A stretch of 6,831 nt of DNA from Candidatus Aminicenantota bacterium (GTDB taxonomy: Bacteria > Acidobacteriota > Aminicenantia > Aminicenantales > UBA8522): the NCBI GenBank assembly GCA_003524335.1, contig DQHV01000039.1, forward strand, positions 582 to 7,412. The letters are read 5' to 3'. The translations under genes and the position numbers were made by a program. Positions 1-6,678 of the stretch are shown piece by piece (positions within the stretch are counted from its first letter, which is position 1; every line of letters starts with the position of its first letter). The notes below the pieces were generated by a model. It made no database searches, was not told the DNA's origin, and was given only the letters and a program-made list of their open reading frames with translations.

Positions 1-67
1 ACCTTGATCACGCCGCCGATTGTACAAAATCTCGCCGGGAAGATAAAGCCAGGAAGATGCCCTTTCC

Positions 68-96
68 TTGACTTTTCGGCCTGACTGAAGTACTTT
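68..96 (+). promoter_or_regulatory. Possible sigma70-type promoter of the tatA operon
   Basis: TTGACT (68-73) is a good -35 match. It is followed after 17 bases by TACTTT (91-96), which keeps only the T1, A2 and T6 positions of the -10 consensus. Transcription would start near 103, giving a leader of about 54 bases before the tatA start codon. It is the best-spaced candidate in the leader, but the -10 is weak. Bases 1-67 show no coding signal that I can support. Confidence 0.4.
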
Positions 97-127
97 TGGT
101 CTGTCAAACCGAATACTCGCCCGTTGA

Positions 128-145
128 TCGAGGATAAAACCTCGA
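128..145 (+). promoter_or_regulatory. Hairpin abutting the tatA Shine-Dalgarno
   Basis: TCGAGG (128-133) pairs perfectly with CCTCGA (140-145) across a six-base AT-rich loop. The 3' arm ends on the first A of the AAGGAG ribosome-binding site (145-150), which lies six bases before the ATG at 157. Such a stem could present or partly mask the ribosome-binding site. The hairpin is short, so a regulatory role is inferred only. Confidence 0.4.
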
Positions 146-156
146 AGGAGGCTCAG

Positions 157-360
157 ATGTTTCTGTTTGGACCGATCGGACCGCCCGAGCTCCTGCTCAT
201 CCTGCTCATCATCATCATCATCTTCGGCGCCCGCCGCCTGCCCGAGCTCGGGAAAGGACTGGGCGAAGGCATCCGCAATTTCAGGAAAGCCTTCGGCGGC
301 AAGGAGCCACAGGAAAAAAAGTCCGAACCTGAAGAGACCCATCCTCCCGACAAAAAATAA
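157..360 (+). CDS. tatA: Twin-arginine translocase subunit TatA/TatE family
   Basis: This 67-residue protein has the full TatA layout. A very short N-terminus leads to IGPPE (residues 7-11), then one strongly hydrophobic membrane helix of Leu and Ile (about 12-22), the FG hinge (23-24), an amphipathic helix starting [12 protein letters not shown] and running to about residue 46, and a charged Lys/Glu/Pro-rich tail. TatA oligomers form the translocation element that moves folded proteins with twin-arginine signals across the inner membrane, working with TatC (and TatB where present). Neither partner gene is in this window. The ATG at 157 is preceded by AAGGAG six bases upstream, and the conserved region begins right there; an upstream in-frame TTG at 124 has no comparable site and would add a non-TatA extension. 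The acidic residue after the prolines is common in TatA, so TatA is preferred over TatB, supported by the short tail. It is the first gene of a three-gene operon. Confidence 0.93.
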   Translation: MFLFGPIGPPELLLILLIIIIIFGARRLPELGKGLGEGIRNFRKAFGGKEPQEKKSEPEETHPPDKK

Positions 361-1400
361 TGCGCCGGACGCTGGAAAAGCTCGCCCAGGAGCGCCAGGA
401 GAAAGAACAGGAACTCGCCCGCCGGCTTGACGAAATAAGGCAGAAGGGAAAGAAGGATCTCGTCGCCTCGTTCGAGGATCTCATCCGCCAGATCATCGCC
501 CTCGTCGATGCCAAGGACAAAGAGTGGGACGCCCTCGGGAGCAACCATGTCGGCCTGATCTTCAAGAGCCTGGAATGGCGGGTCGACAAGCTCGCTGCGG
601 AGTCCGAGGACGCGAAGCTCCTGATGAAAAAGTTCCTCCTGCTCAGGGAAAAGCTCGACCGCCTTTTGGCCGCGCTGGAAGAGAAAAAGCTCCCTCAGCC
701 GGAGGAAGTTCGGGCGCTCCTCGTGCCCCTCGAGGATTGGCGGTATACCGCGTTCGAGAACCGTTTCCGGGGACGCGATGACGAAGTCAAGAAACAGCTC
801 CGCGATTATGTTCCATACTTCCCCAAGGGCGGGATGGTCCTCGACCTGGGCTGCGGCCGGGGTGAATTCCTCGAGCTCCTGGGCGAGGGAGGTATTGAGG
901 CCGCCGGCGTCGACAGCAACGCCCAGATGGTCGATATCTGCCTGGACAAAGGCCTGCGCTGCGAAAAGGGCGACCTGCTGGAGAGTCTCGCCGACCGGCC
1001 CGACGGCGCGCTGGGAGGCATTTTTTCCTCCCAGGTGATCGAACATCTTCCGCCTGCTTACCTCAAAAAGCTGATCGAGATGTGCCGCCGCAAGCTCGCT
1101 CCGGGCGGCACTCTCGTCCTCGAGACCGTCAACCCGCTTTCGGTCTTCGCCCTCGTCCAGGTCTATTATCTCGATCTCTCCCACCGCAACCCTATCCATC
1201 CACAGGCCCTGAAGTTCATGCTGGAGGCGGCGGGGTTCGAGGACGTTGAGATCAAGTACTCCTCTCCGCTCGAAAGCGAGAAGCTCCAGCCTCTGCCTGG
1301 GGCCGACGAACGCACCGCCGTCCTCAACCGGAACATCGACAGCCTCAACGAGCTCCTTTTCGGACCCGTCAATTACGCCGCCGTCGCCAGGAGAAGATAG
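360..1400 (+). CDS. Class I SAM-dependent methyltransferase with helical N-terminal region
   Basis: This 346-residue protein probably transfers a methyl group from S-adenosylmethionine; the substrate is unknown. Residues 1-110 are highly charged and predicted helical or coiled-coil by eye. A linker with WRYTAFENRFRG (127-138) precedes the Rossmann methyltransferase domain. Visible motifs are motif I VLDLGCGRGEF (160-170), the ribose-binding acidic residue in GVDSN (183-187), GD (204-205), SSQVIEHLPP (223-232) and the post-motif PGGTLVLETVNP (248-259), with HPQALKFMLEAAGF (280-293) near the end. From memory, this FENRFRG-plus-domain layout resembles methyltransferases found with surface-glycan genes, such as the WbdD-type O-antigen terminator methylase, but no kinase domain follows here. 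The start codon overlaps the tatA stop (TAATG), which suggests translational coupling, and the ROK kinase gene follows two bases after the stop. A glycan or lipid-linked sugar substrate is an inference. Confidence 0.85.
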   Translation: MRRTLEKLAQERQEKEQELARRLDEIRQKGKKDLVASFEDLIRQIIALVDAKDKEWDALGSNHVGLIFKSLEWRVDKLAAESEDAKLLMKKFLLLREKLDRLLAALEEKKLPQPEEVRALLVPLEDWRYTAFENRFRGRDDEVKKQLRDYVPYFPKGGMVLDLGCGRGEFLELLGEGGIEAAGVDSNAQMVDICLDKGLRCEKGDLLESLADRPDGALGGIFSSQVIEHLPPAYLKKLIEMCRRKLAPGGTLVLETVNPLSVFALVQVYYLDLSHRNPIHPQALKFMLEAAGFEDVEIKYSSPLESEKLQPLPGADERTAVLNRNIDSLNELLFGPVNYAAVARRR

Positions 1401-1402
1401 AG

Positions 1403-2323
1403 ATGCCCCTGTATGCCGGGTTCGACCTCGGAGGGACTCAACTAAAATACGGGCTCCTCGACGAGCGCCTCGACGTGGTCTTCAAGAGCAAGGCGCCGAC
1501 CCCGCCTACGATGACCGGGCTCCTGGAGCTCTTCAGCAAGCTCTGGGAAGAGCTGAAGAAAAAAGAGCGGCGGACTGTCAAGGCCCTCGGTTTCGGCATC
1601 CCGGGGATCTTCAGCCTCAAGGAACAGAAGATCTACCAGTCGCCGAATTATTCCGACCTCGACGGGTTCGACCTGCGTCCGGCCATCGCCCGCTTCATCA
1701 AGGTCCCCTTCTGGATCGACAACGACGCCAACATCGCTGCCTACGGAGAATACCGCTGCGGCGCGGGCAAGGGCGTCCGCCACCTTCTGCTGCTTACCCT
1801 CGGCACGGGAGTGGGTTCGGGGATCATCATCGACGGCGAGCTCCTGCACGGGTCGTGCGGGTTCGCCGCCGAGATGGGGCATATCGTCGTCAACCCGGAC
1901 GGCGAACGATGTAACTGCGGGTCACACGGCTGTCTGGAGACCGAAGCGGCGGCCGGACCCATCGTCCGTAACTACCGCGGGCTCACGCGGTCAGAAGAGT
2001 CATTGACGGCGGAAGAGGTCGCAAAAAGGGCCAAGAAGGGGGATACCGCGGCTCAGAAGAGCTTTGAAAGGGCCGGATACTACCTCGGCATCGGGTTGGG
2101 CATCGCTATCAACCTCCTGAACCCGGAGATGATCCTGATCGGCGGCGGAGTCATGGACAGCGGCGACCTGATCCTCCCCCATGCCCTGGCCGAGGCCGGC
2201 CGCCGGTCCTACAAGGCGTCGTTCTCCTGCTGCTCGATCGAAAGGGCCAGCCTGGGCAACGATGCCGGCCTGATGGGCGCGGCCGCCTTGGCCAGGGACC
2301 AACTGGCCCGGAAAAGGGGCTGA
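1403..2323 (+). CDS. ROK-family sugar kinase (glucokinase-like)
   Basis: At 306 residues this is full length for a single-domain ROK kinase, which phosphorylates a hexose or amino sugar with ATP in the cytoplasm. Visible landmarks are the phosphate-binding DLGGT (8-12), FGIPG (64-68), the catalytic-base region IDNDAN with Asp108, the second phosphate loop LGTGVGSG (133-140), and the ROK zinc and sugar signature. The likely zinc ligands are His160, Cys170, Cys172 and Cys177 in GH...CNCGSHGCLE, and Glu157 and Glu179 are probable sugar contacts. LIGGGV (245-250) forms part of the adenosine site. There is no N-terminal helix-turn-helix, so it is an enzyme and not a ROK repressor. AGGAG (1389-1393) lies nine bases before the ATG, inside the end of the methyltransferase gene. 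Glucokinase is the default reading; N-acetylglucosamine, N-acetylmannosamine or fructose kinase activity cannot be excluded from sequence. Confidence 0.9.
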   Translation: MPLYAGFDLGGTQLKYGLLDERLDVVFKSKAPTPPTMTGLLELFSKLWEELKKKERRTVKALGFGIPGIFSLKEQKIYQSPNYSDLDGFDLRPAIARFIKVPFWIDNDANIAAYGEYRCGAGKGVRHLLLLTLGTGVGSGIIIDGELLHGSCGFAAEMGHIVVNPDGERCNCGSHGCLETEAAAGPIVRNYRGLTRSEESLTAEEVAKRAKKGDTAAQKSFERAGYYLGIGLGIAINLLNPEMILIGGGVMDSGDLILPHALAEAGRRSYKASFSCCSIERASLGNDAGLMGAAALARDQLARKRG

Positions 2324-2346
2324 CGCATCCCCCTCGCCCTCAACAT

Positions 2347-2437
2347 CGGGGACGTTCCCCCAGGTTCTACGCTTTGGACCTGCAATGGAGAAGGCAGGAA
2401 TGGAAGTGGAAGGATGGTACCTGGGGGAACGTCCCCG
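2347..2437. repeat. REP-like perfect inverted repeat, 19-base arms, 53-base spacer
   Basis: The arm CGGGGACGTTCCCCCAGGT (2347-2365) recurs as its exact reverse complement at 2419-2437. Each arm is itself a near-palindrome (GGGGA...TTCCCC), so each can fold alone or the two can pair into one long hairpin. A weaker inner stem, CCTGC (2379-2383) with GCAGG (2394-2398), lies in the spacer. The layout resembles REP/BIME elements mobilised by RAYT transposases, but no transposase is present. There is no T-run after the right arm, so it is not a typical intrinsic terminator. It lies 23 bases after the ROK stop and might protect the operon's mRNA 3' end. Confidence 0.75.
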
Positions 2438-2438
2438 G

Positions 2439-2467
2439 TTGACGATATGGCACGGGATTTGCATAAT
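2439..2467 (+). promoter_or_regulatory. Sigma70-type promoter of the TonB-dependent receptor gene
   Basis: TTGACG (2439-2444, five of six consensus) is followed by exactly 17 bases and CATAAT (2462-2467, five of six). The start point would fall near 2474, leaving a leader of about 40 bases that carries AAGGAGG (2503-2509) five bases ahead of the ATG at 2515. The -35 box begins two bases after the right arm of the upstream inverted repeat, and the -10 box lies inside a palindrome. Confidence 0.7.
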
Positions 2468-2473
2468 ATGCAA
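2459..2473. promoter_or_regulatory. Palindromic putative operator over the -10 box
   Basis: TTGCATA (2459-2465), one central A (2466) and TATGCAA (2467-2473) form a perfect 7+1+7 inverted repeat. It covers the whole -10 hexamer and ends at about the predicted transcription start. A dimeric regulator bound here would block RNA polymerase. The regulator is not identified, and no transcription-factor gene is in the window. Confidence 0.55.
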
Positions 2474-2514
2474 TAGCCCTGTGGATAAACCTCGGACCCC
2501 ATAAGGAGGGCAAA

Positions 2515-5500
2515 ATGATATCCCGTCCATTGAGACCTTTGCTGACCTTGTTCCTGGTCTTTGCCCTCCTCTCTCCGGCGTACGCCCAGAGACAGACGGG
2601 GGCGATCTCGGGCCGGATCCTGGATAAAGAAGGCAAACCCCTGCCGGGTGCCACGGTGAGCATCTCCGGTCCAGCGCTCATGGGCATCAGCAGCTACGTG
2701 ACCTCGGACACCGGACACTTCCGGTTCGCCGCCCTGAAGCCCGGGGAATACGAACTCCGGGCCGAGATGCCGGGGTTCAAGTCCTACGTTTTTCAATCCG
2801 TCCTCGTCACGGTGGGGAGGACAACCGAGCTCATGGTCCGGCTCGAAGAGGCCCCCACCGAGGAAGAAGTAACGCTCACGACGGCATCCCCTGTGGTCGA
2901 CGTCGAATCCTCCAAGGTCAGCGTCAACTACAGCGCCCGGTTTCTGGCCAGCATACCGATGAACCGCGACCTCTACGATATTCAGAATTCCATCCCCGGC
3001 GCCGTCACTGAAGGCGTGGACTATCGCCGGACATCGTCCATTCTGGGAGGCACGGTCCGCAGTCAGCTCTATGCGCTCGACGGCCTGCCGCTCAACGACC
3101 CGGCGACCTCCTTCTCCCTGGTCAACATCAACGTCGATGTCTATGAGGAAATCGAGTTCGAACTCGGCGCCCACCCGGCTGAGGTTGGCCAGACCGATTC
3201 AACCTACATCAACATCGTCTCCAAGAGCGGCGGCAACACCTTCGCCGGCGGAGCCACCGCCTATCTCACGGGAAATGGCCTGAGCACCGACTTGATCCCA
3301 AAGAGCGACACGGCCGCCTATCAAGTGGACCCACCCGGTCAATTCGCTAACTACAGCGACATTTCAGCAAACATCGGGGGGCCGGTCCTCACGGACCGGG
3401 CCTGGTTTTACCTGAACGGCCGCTGGAACACCTGGAAGCAGACCACCTCCGTCAACCCGGAGGTCCGGATGGAAAACCTGGGCTTCCGGGGCGTCGACTA
3501 TGCCCACTATGACTATGAGCACGATGAATTGTTCGGGTTCGCCAAGCTCACCGTCCAGGTTGACAAGACGATCCGATATATGGGGATGTTCCACTACAAT
3601 AACATCTATGAACCCGTCTACCAGAACAGCGGCGGAGCCAACATCTCCTACCCGACGACCGAAATCTGGAACCACGAAAATACCTTCACGACCACCCACC
3701 AGGTTAATTGGTCCCTGGACCAGAATACCTTCGTCGACATCCGCGGCACCTTGATCCAGCGGAACTTCCCGATCCGCTCGCGAACTCAAGACCAGCCCAC
3801 TTATTACGACTACCGGCAGGATATCTTCTGGGGGTCGTCCGCCTATAACGACGACCATCTCCGCAAGAAAATAATGGCCTCGGCGTCGGTCACCCGGTTC
3901 CAGGACGACCTCCTGACCGCCAGCCACGAGTTCAAAGCGGGGGGGGAGTTCGAACAGTCGGAAGAGCACCAGGACTGGTACAGGAGCAACCCATACTATT
4001 CCTACTGGGAGGACTATGCCGCCGGAAATCCCTACTATTATTCCACTGCCTTAAAGCAGGGACGGCTGCGCATCTACAATTGCCCTCCTATCGCCGGCGT
4101 CTGGGACATCCAGGACCACATCCGGCGGTTCTCCGGATACGTCCAGGACAACGTGACCAAGGGCCGGCTTTCCCTGAACCTCGGCCTGCGCCTCGATTAC
4201 TCTTACCAATACCAGCCCCGGCAGGCCCGTCCGGAGCTGCGCTACTCCTCCGGCCCCCCGCAGATCAACCCGGCCGTAACGGACGCCAATGCCCTGCTCG
4301 TCGCGCTCATCGGCCAGTGGCACGACGAAATCGGGCCGGTCTCCCCGTTCGACAAGCTCATCACATCCATTAAAGACGTCGTCAAGTTCTTCACTCTATC
4401 ACCCCGGGTCGGTTTGGTGTACGACCTCTTCGGCCAGGGCAAGACGGCCCTGAAGATGTCCTTCAGCCGCTACTACGAGCCCGTCTGGGTGGCCAAGTAC
4501 AACGCCGGTCAGATCTTCAGTCCCGGCTCCATCGACTATTATTGGAACGACCTCGACGGGAACAAACTGATGGACCTGCCGCCGACCGATTCCTATGTCA
4601 TTCAATCCTATCCTAAACAGGACCCGGCCTATTCCTATTATGCCGACGACCTTAAGGCGCCCTATGTGACCGAATTCCTGGCCGGTGTCGAACAGGAGCT
4701 CTTCCGGGATTTCAAGCTCGGCCTCCAGTTTATCTGGAAGCAGAGCAAGGATATCGTCGAGGACGTCGATGTCAACAACGGTTATGATCCCGACGCCGAG
4801 GATGAGAAAGGCCCCATCTGGATTCCCCTCGAGTTTGAAGACCCCGGCTGGGACGGAAATTGGGGAACCTCCGACGACCAGAAACTTACCGCTTACGGGC
4901 TCCGCGCCGACCGGCCGGTCCCCACCTGGATGGGCTTGAACCCGCCCGAGGCCGAGAGAAAATACTGGGCCCTGGCTCTGACCTTCGACAAGCGGATGTC
5001 CAACAACTGGCAGCTCAAGGGGTCCATCCTCTACGGCTCCTTCAAGGGTAATGTCGAAGCGACCTACAACCCGACCGAGGGCGAGAGCGCGATCTTCAAC
5101 AGCCCGAACACCCTGGTCAATGCCTACGGCCCTCTCTTCTTCGACCGGCCGCTGCAGATCAAGGTCATGGGGACCTACATCCTTCCCTGGAATATAGTCT
5201 TCAGCGCCTATATGCAGCATTATTCGGGCATCCCCTGGGGACGGACAATCTCGCGGGTCTATTTCCCGGCTGGCTTTCCGGCCGTCCAGCAGACCTATGT
5301 CTCCCTGAACGCCGAATCACCGGGGTCGCAGCGGAGAGTTCCCTACACTAACTTCGACGTGCGCATAGAAAAGGGATTCCCGCTCAGGGGCCGGTCCAAG
5401 CTGGACTTTTATGTCGACATCTTCAATGTCGGCGGCCGCAGCGGCGTCGTCGTGGACAATGACCCGTCGCCTCGGCTGCGCTTCGACCAGATTCCTCCAG

Positions 5501-5586
5501 GATACGAAGCCTCATCAACGTACGGCGATGTCCTGAGCGTCTACGGTGTCCGGTCCTTCCGGATCGGAGTCCGGTGGAGCTTCTGA
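2515..5586 (+). CDS. TonB-dependent outer-membrane receptor with carboxypeptidase-regulatory-like domain
   Basis: This 1023-residue protein starts with a signal peptide ending AYA|Q (cleavage about 24/25). Residues about 28-112 form a carboxypeptidase regulatory-like beta-sandwich (GAISGRILDKEGKPLPGATV, then GHFRFAALKPGEYEL). EEEVTLTTASPVVDV (117-130) is a plausible TonB box, followed by the plug (about 130-245, including LYALDGLPLND and INIVSKSGGN) and a long beta-barrel ending RIGVRWSF with the C-terminal Phe typical of outer-membrane insertion. Such Oar/SusC-like receptors import large or scarce solutes using energy from TonB-ExbBD. No SusD-type lipoprotein, TonB or glycoside hydrolase gene is nearby, so the substrate is open. 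Two acidic calcium-loop-like segments (679-687 and 750-763) and a Tyr/Trp-rich stretch (488-509) lie in probable surface loops. AAGGAGG five bases upstream fixes the start. The gene converges with the GWxTD gene one base after its stop. Confidence 0.9.
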   Translation: MISRPLRPLLTLFLVFALLSPAYAQRQTGAISGRILDKEGKPLPGATVSISGPALMGISSYVTSDTGHFRFAALKPGEYELRAEMPGFKSYVFQSVLVTVGRTTELMVRLEEAPTEEEVTLTTASPVVDVESSKVSVNYSARFLASIPMNRDLYDIQNSIPGAVTEGVDYRRTSSILGGTVRSQLYALDGLPLNDPATSFSLVNINVDVYEEIEFELGAHPAEVGQTDSTYINIVSKSGGNTFAGGATAYLTGNGLSTDLIPKSDTAAYQVDPPGQFANYSDISANIGGPVLTDRAWFYLNGRWNTWKQTTSVNPEVRMENLGFRGVDYAHYDYEHDELFGFAKLTVQVDKTIRYMGMFHYNNIYEPVYQNSGGANISYPTTEIWNHENTFTTTHQVNWSLDQNTFVDIRGTLIQRNFPIRSRTQDQPTYYDYRQDIFWGSSAYNDDHLRKKIMASASVTRFQDDLLTASHEFKAGGEFEQSEEHQDWYRSNPYYSYWEDYAAGNPYYYSTALKQGRLRIYNCPPIAGVWDIQDHIRRFSGYVQDNVTKGRLSLNLGLRLDYSYQYQPRQARPELRYSSGPPQINPAVTDANALLVALIGQWHDEIGPVSPFDKLITSIKDVVKFFTLSPRVGLVYDLFGQGKTALKMSFSRYYEPVWVAKYNAGQIFSPGSIDYYWNDLDGNKLMDLPPTDSYVIQSYPKQDPAYSYYADDLKAPYVTEFLAGVEQELFRDFKLGLQFIWKQSKDIVEDVDVNNGYDPDAEDEKGPIWIPLEFEDPGWDGNWGTSDDQKLTAYGLRADRPVPTWMGLNPPEAERKYWALALTFDKRMSNNWQLKGSILYGSFKGNVEATYNPTEGESAIFNSPNTLVNAYGPLFFDRPLQIKVMGTYILPWNIVFSAYMQHYSGIPWGRTISRVYFPAGFPAVQQTYVSLNAESPGSQRRVPYTNFDVRIEKGFPLRGRSKLDFYVDIFNVGGRSGVVVDNDPSPRLRFDQIPPGYEASSTYGDVLSVYGVRSFRIGVRWSF

Positions 5587-5587
5587 G

Positions 5588-6532
5588 CTAGAGGCTGAAC
5601 TCGACCTTCTTGCGGATCTCTTCGCCGACCTTCTTGTTCTTGAGAAGGACCAGGAGGGTGTTCTTCCCGCGGCTCAGCGTCTCGGCGTCTTTTTCGATCA
5701 GGACAGGGATGGCAATCTCGTACTTGCTCGTCATCTTCTGCTTCAGCTCCTCGGGCATCAAAACCAGGTCATGGCTGGTGGTATTTTCCCAGCGGAGGAC
5801 GTTCTGGCTGTCCTTGAGTTCCAGCCGAATCTCGAAAGTGGTCGCGAACTTACCCCCCTCAAAGCTCAGCCAGATGGAGGTGTAGGGGATCGAGATATCT
5901 ACGAATGCCTCCAGTCTCGCCTCCTCTGTCTTCTTCCTTCTCAAAGTGACGTCGAAATCGAAGGACGGTTTCCCCTGGGCCGGCAGGAAGGGCTTCGGGG
6001 CGCTTTCCCTGGCCAGGCTCAACTCGGATATCGGGCTCAGGTCGAACGTTTCCAGCATGAAGGTCCCGGTGCATCCCCGGTCCAGGAAGACGACCGGGAA
6101 ATCCCGGTAGTACCACAACTCCTGGCAGCGGCCGCGGGGATCGCCGGCCGGTGTCGTCGCCTGCCGCTGGGTCGGGGGCCCGAACAGGATATAGATCCTG
6201 CCTCTGTCGGTGAGCCAGCCGGGCCGTCCTTCGCCGAAAAAGAGTTCGTTGGCCTTGGCGATGCGCCCGAGATACTCGTCCTTGAACTCGTTCTCGGGGG
6301 TGGAGGGGTCGGGGTCCCGGCCTTTCCAGAATTCCTCGATGAACTGGGGCTTCTCGGGGTCGGGGCGGACCAGGAAGGCCTTGCGTTCGGCGGAGGTGAT
6401 GATGTAGCGAACCTCGGACAGGAATTGCTCGTCTTCCGGTTTGAGCTTCTTCTGGCCGTAGCCGGCCCCAAGAACCGAGGCCGCCAGGGCGAACCAGAGG
6501 AACTTCCGACAGGTTGAATGGAGCCGGTTCAT
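5588..6532 (-). CDS. Secreted GWxTD-domain protein, function unknown
   Basis: This 314-residue protein has a likely signal peptide (basic start, hydrophobic stretch FLWFALAASVLGAG, cleavage near 26/27), so it should act outside the cytoplasm. The defining signature is GRPGWLTDRGRIYILFGPP (102-120), preceded by the usual EFWKGRDPDPSTPENEF (67-83) and RIAKANELF (90-98). This is a GWxTD domain, common in Acidobacteriota and Bacteroidota and without an assigned biochemical role that I know of. Cys136 and Cys154 flank WYYRDFPVVFLDRG and could form a disulphide. The second half (about 190-314) alternates hydrophobic and polar residues as in a beta-sandwich. GGAAGA sits eight bases before the ATG. 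The gene follows tRNA-Leu by 49 bases on the same strand with no visible promoter of its own, and it converges on the receptor gene with one base between stop codons. Confidence 0.85.
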   Translation of the reverse strand: MNRLHSTCRKFLWFALAASVLGAGYGQKKLKPEDEQFLSEVRYIITSAERKAFLVRPDPEKPQFIEEFWKGRDPDPSTPENEFKDEYLGRIAKANELFFGEGRPGWLTDRGRIYILFGPPTQRQATTPAGDPRGRCQELWYYRDFPVVFLDRGCTGTFMLETFDLSPISELSLARESAPKPFLPAQGKPSFDFDVTLRRKKTEEARLEAFVDISIPYTSIWLSFEGGKFATTFEIRLELKDSQNVLRWENTTSHDLVLMPEELKQKMTSKYEIAIPVLIEKDAETLSRGKNTLLVLLKNKKVGEEIRKKVEFSL

Positions 6533-6581
6533 TTGTTGCTTCTTCCGGGTTCAACGCCGGCGCTCTTTCCAAGATGCCAAA

Positions 6582-6665
6582 TGCGGAAGGAGGGACTCGA
6601 ACCCTCACGGCCTTACGGCCATAAACTCCTGAGGCTTACGCGTCTGCCAATTCCGCCACTTCCGC
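6582..6665 (-). tRNA. tRNA-Leu (anticodon CAG)
   Basis: This 84-base type II tRNA folds completely. The acceptor arm is GCGGAAG with CTTCCGC plus discriminator A. The D-arm has GCG/CGC around the GAATTGGCAGA loop. The anticodon stem TAAGC/GTTTA (one G-T pair) encloses CTCAGGA, with CAG at 6629-6631. A long variable arm has the stem GGCC-GTAA-GGCC, and the T-arm is GAGGG-TTCGAGT-CCCTC. It reads CUG leucine codons. The CCA end is not encoded (the gene continues TTT), so it must be added by a nucleotidyltransferase. Confidence 0.97.
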
Positions 6666-6678
6666 AGAAGCGCCCTCT

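Noticed and set aside
20..27. TTGTACAA palindrome as an operator
   Set aside because: Eight bases is short enough to occur by chance, and it lies well upstream of the best promoter candidate.
124..156. Upstream TTG as an alternative tatA start
   Set aside because: The extension is unlike TatA N-termini, overlaps the leader hairpin and ribosome-binding site, and the ATG at 157 has a well-spaced AAGGAG.
153..1199. Open frame of 348 codons on the - strand across tatA and the methyltransferase
   Set aside because: It lies opposite two well-recognised genes, matches no family I know, has odd composition (runs of Met and Ser opposite the ATC run) and is explained by high GC and codon bias keeping the opposite frame open.
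2347..2437. Intrinsic terminator for the tatA-methyltransferase-ROK operon
   Set aside because: The stem potential is large, but the spacer is 53 bases and no T-run follows the right arm. A REP-like element fits better, though mRNA 3'-end protection remains possible.
2209..3174. Open frame of 321 codons on the - strand over the ROK end, the gap and the receptor start
   Set aside because: It crosses two confident + strand genes plus a promoter and repeat, and shows no domain or ribosome-binding site that I recognise.
5629..5648. Hairpin CCTTCT/AGAAGG as terminator of the receptor gene
   Set aside because: It has only six base pairs with an eight-base loop and no T-run, and it lies within the GWxTD coding region; it is probably chance.
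5546..6517. Open frame of 323 codons on the + strand opposite the GWxTD gene
   Set aside because: It starts inside the receptor gene and mirrors the GWxTD gene, whose signature and signal peptide are clear. The product is a low-complexity Leu/Glu/Gly-rich shadow.
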